From contig CAYXBC010000064.1 of assembly GCA_964463255.1 (NCBI GenBank), positions 1 to 16,120 on the forward strand: 16,120 nt of DNA. Direction: 5' to 3'. Position 1 is the stretch's first letter. Every line of letters begins with the position of its first letter. Origin of the DNA: CAJBLF01 sp964463255 (lineage in GTDB: Bacteria; Patescibacteriota; Gracilibacteria; Absconditabacterales; Absconditicoccaceae). Both the position numbers and the translations under genes were made by a program. The notes under the pieces are model-generated. The model saw only the letters and a list, made by a program, of their open reading frames with translations. It was not told the DNA's origin and did no database searches. This document shows positions 1 to 11,079 of this stretch, in pieces.

Positions 1-18
1 GATGTGTATAAGAGACAG
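1..18 (+). other. Tn5/Nextera mosaic-end adapter remnant (artefact)
   Basis: GATGTGTATAAGAGACAG is 18 of the 19 bases of the Tn5 mosaic end used in Nextera libraries. It stands exactly at the window start. Read in frame it gives DVYKRQ, a peptide familiar as an adapter artefact at protein ends in databases. It is not genomic sequence and marks a contig edge, so codons 1-6 of the first gene should be discarded. Confidence 0.95.
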
Positions 19-3000
19 CAGTATCGCTTCACATGATATATAGACTTCGGAGCAGTAAATTATATACACTACCGAAGTATCTATCTTGATGTCACGTCCT
101 CTTATGAAGGTCGAACATGAGCATCTTTCGGTAAAGACGTATTTTATATTGATGTCCATGCTCCAGGCCCTTTTAATTTTAACTTCGCTACTGGATATAC
201 CTTTAATTCATCAACACCAACCCTATCATGGACTCTATCTGACGATACCTATACCTATGATTGTCCTACCAATGTCGTAACGTATAGAGGTTCTATATTT
301 TCTGGTCAATTATGTTTAAATGTTTTGCAAGGTATCACTACAACTACCCCATCTATTATACCAAGTTCTCTTCCTGACGGTAACTATTCTATACTGTTGC
401 AGGCATATGATTCTGCAGGTAATGTCAGTTCTGGGACAAATTGTAGATCATTTAACATCAGTACTGATATCATAGCACCTACCGTAAATCCTGCATATAT
501 AAGTGCATGAACCACTGTTGGAAGTTACTTCAAATGAACGATAACTGCTAGTGCTACCGGTTCAGATGATATAGGAATAATCTATGGCTTTTTTAATTCT
601 TGATTCTCTACCTGGTCCCCATCATTTGGTGTTTGAGGCACTCCTGGAAATTCAACTTTTGATTATGTTTTAACTCCATGACAAAATATCACTATAGCTT
701 TTGCTGCACAAGATGCTGCTGGTAATCGCTGAACGTGAACATCTAAATCATATACGTATGATGCAACGCCACCTACATCAACGCTTTCTCTAGATTCAAT
801 TTCCTGTACGGGAATTAATTTCCCTGTGCAACAATACTGTGATGATGCTGCTGGAGTCGGATGTCTTTTATATGCTTTCAAAGCCATAGATATAGGTTCT
901 TCTTGTAATAGTGATTCAATGATCAATGGTGTATCAAGTCACTATTTAGATATTACATGAGCAGCAGGAGCATATACTCAGAAAAAGATATGTCATTATG
1001 CTGGAGATTATCTGGGTAATAGCTGAATCATACAAACAAGTCCGAGTCCCTACTACAATATAGATAAAGTCTGACCCACTTCCACACCTACGTTGTCAAG
1101 CCCATCAACTTGAGCTACGGTGAATATACTTATGCCAACACTCAGCCGGGGTGCTGTTGTTTCAGATGTTTGATGTAGTACTGTGGCCAGATACACATGA
1201 TGAATATATTCCAATGCATGATGTAGCACACCAACTCAAAATATCTCTACGACAGCTACGAATTATACTGCTTCATCCTCCTTATCAAACACAACCTATT
1301 ATCGGAAAATAGCAGCTGTCGATGCATTATGAAATATTGGTACGTATTCGGCATGCCAACCATTTACGGTCGATACTGTAGTACCATCCATTACCCAAAA
1401 AACCGCTATAGCTTCTTATATCAATACTACATCCGCCATCTATACGTTCACCTGAAATAAAGTATGAACTATTACTTTCGGATCAAACTGTCCTGCTACT
1501 AGAAACACTACTGGTGCTGTAGTAGATGATAATCCTATCACTTTCTCTAGTCTTTCTGCTACAACATATGCTGGTTGTACCATCACTGTCACTGATGCTG
1601 TCGGTAGCAGTACCCCTCTGACTATTCCTACCTTTACTGTTGATTTGACTGCTCCTACTATATCATCCTTTATAAGTAATGCCTCAACATACAACTCATG
1701 ATTAACTATCACTGCTACAGGAATATTTAGTGAAGCAGTGATAGGAGTAGATGCAAGTAATATTTACTGTTCGAACTGTACCGCATTAACCCCAACTAAA
1801 GTCAGTGCAACCCAATATAGATGGACCATCTCAGCTTGACCAACTCAATGATCTGTTTATTTCTTTATACAATGATGAGGTATCCAAGATTCTTGATGAA
1901 ATCTACTTGTAGATACTTCGGTTCAATTATCTATCACCTACGATACTATTAAACCGTTCTGTAGCAGCATCAGCTATTCTCCTGATTCGTCATTAGGACG
2001 GACCAACGGAAATATAACCGCTACCTGTACCCCATCGGAGACTAGTACCTATCTCTATCCTGCTTGATCCTCTACGTATACTTTCACTACAAATGGTTCA
2101 ACTGGTTTTGTCCTCATGGATGCAGCAGGAAATACTTGATGATCACTTGCTACAGGCAATCGGATAGATAAGACAGCACCAACGCTCACTGCTGGAACAT
2201 CTCTTCCTTCAATCACCAACCTCATTTCATTGACCTACACTTTCTGATCAAATGAATCAGGTGTCGTCCACTATGCTGGCACTTGTCCCAATTGATCCTT
2301 AACTAATGCACTAAACTCCGCCTCCAATAGTACAATATACACTATGACGAACTGAAGCACGTATACCACCTGTCAGCTCTACATCACTGATGCAGCAGGA
2401 AATAATAGTAATTCCATCACTGTCACCACTTCAACTACTGTTGATGCGACTCCTCCCACAATATGAACTATCACCAAATCACCAGACAATGGCACTACAT
2501 ATTTTACAGGAAGTATCGTACTAAATGCTCCAATGAGCGATACGTATGGAACTATCCAATCATGTAAATATTCTATAAATTGATGAACCAGCCGAGCTGC
2601 ATGAACCTATAATGCATGAACTTGTACATCACCTACAATCACCCCAGGTGCAAGTATCACTGCAAGGTTTGCTGCAACTGATACTGCTGGCAATATAACT
2701 ACTTGAGCTAGTACTACTGTTTATGCCTATGATTGAACTCCTCCTACCGTAACCTTAAACTCATGATCTTTGTGAGCATATTTTTGATGATCTAGTCTTA
2801 TTATAACAGGTAACTTCTCTGAAGCACCCGTCGGTTTCGATGCTAGTGATGTCACGTGTACTTCCTGTACTGTGTCACACACAAAGATAGATGCAACTAC
2901 CTATAAATTGACGCTATTCGCCATTTCCGTCTGACTCGTAACCGTCCAGATAGGTATGGAGACATTCACTGATGCTGCGTGAAATGCGAATGCTTCTGCT

Positions 3001-6000
3001 TCCAGACAGATTAGTTTCACGTATGATAACGAGCCCCCAACTGCTAATTCCATCACTATAAATTCATGAGCTTCCTATACCTCTGGTGCAACCGTATCGC
3101 TTGTACTTTCTGCATTCGATGATACTGCTGGCTTATCAGGTATGCAATTTTCATGCGATGCTACAACATGGTCTGCTCGAGAATCTTATGCTGCTACTAA
3201 GTCTTCCTTCAATATCACCACCTCAGCAGGATGTACCACCAACCCGTGATTAAAAACCGTCTATGTAAGATATCAGGATAGAGCTATGAATACCTGACTG
3301 TCTACTAATGCGAGCATAATCTATGATACAACTGCTCCTAATGTCCTCACCGGGCTTATCTCTGCCTGAACTACCGGCATCAACTGATCAACATTATACT
3401 TCAATGGAGCTATTTCGCTCCAGGCAGTCGTAGGCGATCTCTATGGTATCGATACTAGTTCTTGCTTCTATACTACCTGAAATTCTCGAGTTGCTGCTGA
3501 TGGGTATACCGCAACTGCTGGTATCTCCGGATACTGTTATGTAAACTCCCTAGCACCTACCAATACCGTAAATATCAGATTCCGCGTCAAAGATAATGCA
3601 GGCAATCTTATGACCGGTGCGACATGAACCTATGTCTATGATAATGCATGACCAATTGCTCCCGTAACTACTTCACCTATCAGCTGATATCCTACAAATA
3701 CATGAACCATCATTCTTACTTGGGCGAGCAGCTCCGACGCATGAATAGGAATCAGCGGGTATTATTATGAAGTATCACAAAATGATAATACTTTCTGAAA
3801 TATTGTAAAATCATGAACGACATGATCCATCGGATCCACGGCTGGTGTAAAAGTCACGCTATTGCCTGAGGCTACCTATTACCGAAGGGTGTATGCTATC
3901 GATAAATTCAATATCCAGTGACCCGTAAGTAATCTCCCATATTTTATTGTAAACATGAGCGCTTCAACAGTCGATCCTTGATATATCTATTCATGAACTG
4001 CAGGTATCAACGGTCTTACCTGATTCTATAAATGAATCGTCGATATCAGCTGAAGTGTCAGCGATAATGCTTGACTCAGTACGGGAACCTGTTTGTATAC
4101 TACAGGAAATGGACGACAATCTGCTGCCTATGTCGGCAATGCATCATGATGATACTGCTACAAGACAGGATTGAATTTTACCTCAACACTGAACCTCAGA
4201 TTTAGCATCCAAAATAAGGCTGGCACGGTGACTACCGGTGCTACCTGAACCTATCTCTATGATAATGTCTGACCATATGCGCCTGTGCTCGTCTCTCCTG
4301 TTAGTACCACCTCTGATACCTGAACCGTGGATTTCCAACGAAATGCCGCTTCCGATACCTGAATAGGAACTATCTGATATATCTATCAAATTTCTATAAG
4401 TCCCACATTCGCATCTTTTGTGAAATCCGGTATCGTTATCTCTGGTGCGTCTACTCTATTTCTTACCTCTACATGACTGGCTTCTGCTACCTATTATCGA
4501 AGAGCCTATGCCTTCGACCAGTTCCACAATACCTGAGCCGCTAGCACTGCAGGAACCTTTAATGTAAATTCTGCATCTACAACCGTCAACCTCTGATATG
4601 TCTATTCATGAAAAGCTTGACTCTGAGCTGACGGCAGCAACTACTATTATAAATGACCTATAGAAATCAGCGGATCCGTGAGCAATGGTGTCGGACTCAA
4701 TACGGGTACCTGTCTGTATACTATAAATTGAGGAGCAAACCGGCCTACGGCTAGTTATTCATGATCCAATACTGCAGGATATTGCTATAAGATATGAATC
4801 AATTCCACTCTCCAGCTAGATATTGCCTTCAGTATTGAGAGTTCCGCAGGTGTTCTTAAGGAATGAACCGCGAGAACTTACTTCTATGATAATACCTGAC
4901 CCGATCCTGTCACCAATATATCTCCAAGTGAGTGAGCTTCTATAAATACTTGAACCGTTACCCTTATCGTCGATCCAGGAGCAGGTGATGCAGGCATAGG
5001 AACTAGCGGATATGTCTACCAAATATCCACCTGAGTTACCTTTACCCGTATCTTCAAACTCTGAACCTGATTTATAACATGAATGCAATTCACGTGATTG
5101 GCTAACAATACTTATTATCGAAGAGCATATGCTTATGATATCTTCCTCAATACCTCATCAGTAAGCACTTATTCTACTTTGATTGTCGATCTTATACCAC
5201 CGAGCGTAGCTACCTGATATATCTCTTCATGATATCTTGGCGCGCAAACTCCTTTATTCTATCTCAATGGATCCACAGGATACTATAAATGACCTATCGA
5301 GATTTATGCATCCGTCAGTGATACCATAGGACTCGATACGACCAGTTGTAAGTATACGACATGAGCTACACGACGTACTGCTACCTATCAATCATTTACT
5401 ACCAATATCGATGGTATCTGTGTTGCTACCTGACTCAATCTCTCAGGTACTTTAAAAATCCGTTTCGCTATCACCGATCTCGCTGGCAATATCTTCACTG
5501 GTGCGACATGAATCTATCTTCATGACCTCACGTGACCCGATAAACCTACACTGATAAAACCTTTAAGCACCGTCAATACCTTAACTTTCGATCTCCTCCG
5601 AAATACTGCGGCGGATAACTGACTTGGTATCAGCGGGTATTATTATCAAGTCTACACCTGAACTTCTCCAAAGACCATGATAAGGACTGGATATCTCGAT
5701 ACGACGGGAACAACTATCTCTCTCATCGTAGAGACGGGGTATTCTCGGCAAGTCTATGCTATCGATATGTTCAACAATACATGAACTTGGAGCGATACGT
5801 GAAATTTTATCGTAAATACCGCTGTCCCTCAAGTCGATACCTATGTAGTCTATTCCTGAATAGCAGGCATCAATTGAGCTACCTGATACTATAAATGACC
5901 TATCAGTATCAGCTGAGGTGTAAGTGATGGCAGTTCACTCAATACCTCATCATGTAAATTCACCACGTGACGTTCATGGATTCCAGCATCATACCAATGA

Positions 6001-9000
6001 ACCACCAAGTCATGATACTGCTATGTGACCTGACTCAACTATACTACAGGATTGGCTATCAGTTTCAGCATAACAAACTGAGTATCACTCACTACCACCT
6101 GAGATATTGCTCTCTATCTTTATGATGCAAATCCTCCCTCTGTACCTACACTTGTCTCCCCTTCAGACTTAGCTATACTAGGTACATCAAGTACAGGTCT
6201 CCGACGGGCTCCAAGTACGGATACATGAATAGGTATCAGTGGATATTTTTATGAACTTTCAAGCTGATCAACGGTGATATCATCTTGACGCATCATTGAT
6301 CCATCTGTCTCTCAAAATATCGCATGATTACAGGATATTACCTATACGCGAAGAGTCTATTCCTATGATAGATTTATGAATTCGTGAGCATGGTCGACTA
6401 TTCATTCCTTCTCTGTAAATGCCGCTGAAACCACAGTAGATACTTGATTCGTCTATTCTGGAAATACTGCCATAGGCAGTGATGGACAATACTATTATAG
6501 ATGAATACTTAATATTAGTTGATCCGTCTATAATTCACACTGAGTCAGTTGATCAACGTGTCTCTATACTACTGGAAACGATATCCGAGCCAAAGCTGGA
6601 TATTCATGAACAAGCAACGCAGGATACTGCTACAAAACAGGACTCAATTACACCACTACTCTAGATATTGCATTTAGTATCCAGAGTTCTGCAGGAAATC
6701 TTTCAGTCGGTGGAGTGAGAACTTATCTCTACGATACCACATGACCAGATGTACCAAGTTTGAATGCACCTTATAGCTGACAATTTTTCAGCTGATCAAG
6801 CGTAGATCTTTGATGGTCTGCAGCCACGGATCTTTGATGAGTCGGTGTCAGCGGATATCTCTATCAGATCTCTACCTGAGCCAATTTCTCGCTTATCTCT
6901 CTTAGTGGAACCACCTCTTCAACTACGACTACCCTCACTTCATTGACCGACAGAGTATATTTCTGGAGGATTGCCGCATTCGATAGATTACAAAATACCT
7001 GATCCAGAAGCGAGACATGAATTTTTATCATAGATATGACCAAACCTACCTGAACTATCTCCATCAATACCGGAGCAGTTTCCGCAACCAATTCGATGAC
7101 TATCCTTAGCTTGTCAGGACTCGATACGAACTGAGTAGTATCGATGCAATTCTCCTGCAATAGTACGATTTGGAGTCCTCTAGAACCGTATAGTACTTCC
7201 AAATCTCGGGATATCACTAATGGATCCTGATGTATGGGAGGCGATGGTACCAAGACCTGATATGTCAGATTCCTTGATACTGCTGGTAATCTCTCTCTTT
7301 CAACTGGCATCTATGATACTATAGACTTCACTACCGCTATTCCGTTCGTCGACATTTGATCTATCTCCAGCGGAATCACTGCGACGAATCCTAGCACCTC
7401 TCTCTCGTATTATAGAGGAACTATCAATATCACCTGAGCTGTCAGTAGTTCACAAATACTCAGTTGATCCACCTGTTTGTATACTACAGGCAATGATATC
7501 CGAGCCAAAGCTTCCTATGCAGGAACTCCTACGGCATGATACTGCTACAAGACCTGATTGAATAATTTCACGAGTGATTTAGCTATCAGATTTAGTATCC
7601 AAAATGTCCCAGGAAATATCCGAACGGGAGACCCATGAATCTACTACTATGATAATCTCTGACCATCTAGACCTGAGCTTCTCTCTAATTCTACCTGACT
7701 CCTTGTAGGTACCTGAACTCTATCTCTCGAACGGTCGCCTAGCATAGATGATAATGATGGAGATACTATAGAAGAAGCATGATTGAGCGGATATCTCTAT
7801 CAAATTTCTACCTGAGCCAATTTTACACTCCTCTATACATCATGAACCTCCTCTTCAGAAGCGATTACCATCGCATGATTGTCTGATAGGAGATATTATC
7901 GGAAAGTCTATGCTTTTGATAGATTACTGAATAAATCCACTCGGAGCGAGACCGGAAGCTTTATCGTAGATACAACAAAACCTACCGGAGCTCTCTCTAT
8001 CAATGGCTGAGCTACGTATGTCTCTGACCCGCTCACTACGCTAACTTTGACATGAGCAGATACTAATGGTATGGCATCCATGCAATTCTCGTGTAATGGA
8101 ACGACATGGAGTCCTCTAGAACCGTATACTACTCCTTTCTATCGAGATATTATTAATGGATCTTGATGCTCTTCTCCTGAAGGTAGCAAAACCGTCTATG
8201 TACACCTTATCGATAACGCAGGCAACCGAACAGGAGCATCTGATACTATCATCTTGGATACCCAGCTACCTGTCATAGGTATCTGATATATCTCAAGCTG
8301 AATTACTGCAACCAATCCTATGAGCTCAACGAACTACTATAGATGAACTATCACTATCAGTGGAGCTGTCAGTGACAATCTCCAGCTTGCTACCTGAACA
8401 TGCATGTATACGACTGATGGATATAATCGGTACCAAGCTTCCTATAAATGAACTTCCTCTGCAGGATATTGCTACAAGACCTGATTGAATACACTCACTG
8501 ACACGCTGTATCTCAGATTCAGCATCCAGGATGTGGCTGGCAATACCTTTACTGGGGATGAGAGTATCTATTATTATGATATCACTCAACCTACTCAGGT
8601 TACCCTCCAATCACCAACTGATGGTCAATATCTCACCACCTGAATCGTCAATCTGCTCCGATCTGAGAGCACGGACGATGGAGCAGGCATAAGTGGATAT
8701 TTCTATCAGATCTTAAGTTGAAGTCAGATTGTTAGGACATGAACGGTAGCTGTGACATGAATCACCATCATCTGATTGAGAGATACTAGCTATTCTCGGA
8801 ATGTTTATCCGCTTGATAGACTCACGAATTCCTGAGTATGGACCACTCCTTCCAGCTTTATCGTAGATACTACGAAACCAACATGCACGATGACATATAC
8901 GCCTGCTAGCTATACCAACCAAGATGTCTTTGCACTCTGTACACCTAGCGAATCTATCACCTTCTCTGGAGGTACGGGACTCTATATCTTCACGAATACT

Positions 9001-11043
9001 GGTTCGTATATCTTCTCTTTCACTGACGTAGCGTGAAATACTTGATCAACTACTGCTACGGTTACTTGGATATCTAAAGTAGGTCCTCTCGTAACAACCT
9101 GATATGCTATCTGAGATACCATAGTCGAAGGCACATGACGCTATTATTTCTCTTGAAGCTTGGATATACAAGCCGATGTCAGTAGCGCTATAGGACTGAG
9201 CGGATCTACCTGCCAATACACGACAGGAAAATCACGAGCATCAGCTTCCTACCTCTGAACCTCGCTTTCATGATATTGTTATGTCGCATGAATGACCACC
9301 AGATCAGCTAATACCCCTACGTCAATAAAATTCCGTATCCAAGATGTGGCCGGTAATCTTATTGCCTGAGCAACATGAACGATTATCCGTGATACCCTGC
9401 CACCTACCACCAGAATCGATGAACTCTATACGCAATGGACGGGTAATAACCTCACGATTCCGCTCAGTATTTCCGATGGAATCAACGGCGTGGGCGTCGA
9501 AACTACCTACTACTGCACCTACCTTGGATCCACTCCATGTAATCCTACGACAGTCTATCCTTCTACATGAATACCTATCACCTGTGCTCTCGGTTCGGTA
9601 TGTAAGACCTATGTCACCTATTATTCCATCGATAAGCTAGGAAATACTGAAAGCACCGGCGGCGATTTGAATACCTCGCTCATCATGATAGACAAACAAA
9701 CACCTCCTGCATTTAGGCTTGTATCACTCAGCGGAACAACCCTCTGTCCGGATGCTTGGAATTCCTTCGTCCGAAATAGGACCTGAAATATTTCTTCCTA
9801 TGCCTACGAATTTTACACCAGCCCGAATATGCTTCCAAGCGAGCTCCAGCTCTCGCTCTCCATCTATTGAGATACTGGGACATCAATGAGATTCCTGACC
9901 GGCGGAACGTATTATACGAGAATGGTCGCATTTAATCCCATAGGCAAGACATGAACCAGTAATCAGGTGATACTCGCCTTCGATAAACAATACTGTGCTA
10001 ATAATCGGACCGGTATCTTTATAGCTTCTCAAGCGATTACTAACGCTTCCATCAACACGGTCTATACTTCAAATACGCTTACTGTCCTTTGACTCACCTG
10101 AACAAGCGTGGTAAATATCTCTACGTGAACGCTTTTGATCAACAACATCTCTACTGCTTGAACGAGTGGAACGATACAAATCTGAGGATATATCTCTATC
10201 TGACTCCTTGCAAGCCCGACATTTGGCACTACCCTGACCTCACTCATTACCATCAATGGCTATACCTGAGCATACTCACTTACCACTATCTCTAGCTGAT
10301 GTACGCTGAGTAGTGGAGATCAAGCGCTTATCTATGCTATTTATACCGGCACCATACAACGATACGATGGAAATGATAACCCTGTCACTGAGGATGATTT
10401 CAGATATAGATTCGCTTCATTGGATAAAAATAGTGTCGCACTCAAAGATGATTGTACCAAAGCGTATCGCGATTCATTATTCGATAATCTCTTTAATGTC
10501 CTAGATACCAGAGATCATAAAACACCAAATTGTAAGACATACAAGATCGTCTACGATTACGTCAACAAAGCATTCTACTCACCTAGCACTGTCAAAAAAT
10601 TCCTCTTTGCCAACCGTGAATCTCTCAGAAGATATCTCGACTTCTATAACCCCGGTGATTGTAATATCAACACCTACACTACCAACTATCTACCGACCGA
10701 TATCCTTGATCCTATGAGACATGTAGCACCAAACGGCAAGATCTATCATATTGTTGGCAAGGCTTGAGGCTACTCTGCGACCGAGTTCGCAAAAATAAAA
10801 TCATTCACCTCACTCACCTCAATCAATGATTACATCGATAAAGCTAATCCGTTTCTAATGATCCGAAATCATATCATAGATAGGACCTTCACCCCATTGA
10901 GCTATACCGCTCCCAACGGACTCGTCTATAAAATCTATAAGACTGATAGATGATATATGTCTTACAAATTCAAGAATGTGAAATACCTCGAAACACTTGC
11001 ACTTATCAAAACCTTCATCACCAACAATAATCCTAAAAAATAA
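1..11043 (+). CDS. Giant multi-domain Ig/Fn3-like surface protein, 5'-truncated, code 25
   Basis: One frame stays open for 3,680 codons to TAA at 11041 if TGA is Gly. I count about 190 in-frame TGA and no internal TAA or TAG. The true start lies off the contig. Residues about 540-650 and 910-1010 are bacterial Ig-like domains with the FSEAV/FSEAP...DAS signature (Big_12-like). Others near residues 650-730 and 2960-3030 have the 'PSE...YTFTTNGS...DAAGN' type. From residue about 1119 to 3132, nine Cys-paired B modules alternate with Fn3-like A modules (signature TYYRRVYA.D...N.G..S). C modules with MQFSC...TWSPLEPY occur near residues 1015-1115, 2347-2452 and 2660-2757. Residues about 3344-3434 form an IgI-like domain (VYTSNTLTVLGLTG), and 3508-3680 hold three APNGK.Y repeats. 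There are no catalytic motifs. A role as an extracellular adhesin or stalk is inferred. Thr, Ser and Gly are abundant. It is probably co-oriented and linked with the next gene, 36 bp downstream. Confidence 0.9.
3355..9396 (+). repeat. Array of nine Cys-paired B modules alternating with Fn3-like A modules
   Basis: B modules begin near 3355, 3979, 4594, 5215, 5848, 6448, 7357, 8272 and 9106. Each opens with a 'GYIYSG.AGING' type segment followed by YYKG(P/T)I.ISG.VSD. It then carries a first Cys in TGTCLYTTG, a second Cys in AGYCYKTGLN, and ends in RFSIQ..AGN..TG....YLYD. A modules lie between them, with 'GISGYYYEIS' and 'TYYRRVYAID'. The first six units are spaced about 600-633 nt. The next two are spaced about 910 nt because a C module is inserted, and the last about 834 nt. 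Cys spacing is conserved, consistent with one disulfide per B module, though that is inferred. Confidence 0.85.
6448..8271 (+). repeat. Recent B-A-C super-repeat duplication inside the giant gene
   Basis: Units 6448-7356 and 7357-8271 each carry B, A and C modules in that order and have long matching stretches in DNA as well as protein. Bases 7171-7192 are identical to 8107-8128 (WSPLEPY region), and 6580-6597 are identical to 7495-7512 (DIRAKA). The GYLYQISTGANF segments at 6853 and 7789 are also nearly identical. The rest of the array is much more diverged, so this pair looks like the youngest duplication. TGA and GGA swap at the matching glycine of KPTG (7051 versus 7987). Confidence 0.8.
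10522..11040 (+). repeat. Three tandem C-terminal APNGK.Y repeats (gene 1)
   Basis: Copies start at 10522 (TPNCKTYKI), 10726 (APNGKIYHI) and 10909 (APNGLVYKI), spaced 204 and 183 nt. The consensus is APNGK.Y.I....GY.S..F...K.F.....I..(F/Y)ID..NP, about 44 residues joined by 17-24 residue linkers. The first copy has Cys in place of Gly and is followed by a GDCNINTY linker Cys. The same three-copy arrangement, with identical spacing, closes the neighbouring gene. I do not recognise a named family. A surface-anchoring or sorting role is inferred only from its terminal position. Confidence 0.8.
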
Positions 11044-11079
11044 TATCGTCGCTTTTAGCTCTATGAAACGACCCATCGC

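Noticed and set aside
3355..9396. Regularly spaced repeats considered as CRISPR or a satellite array.
   Set aside because: The periodicity is about 600-900 nt, lies within one open frame and is conserved at protein rather than DNA level, so it consists of coding modules.
11047..11072. Possible hairpin GTCG(C)TTT...AAACGAC after the gene 1 stop, considered as a terminator.
   Set aside because: The stem is short with a bulge, the loop is about 10 nt and there is no following T run.
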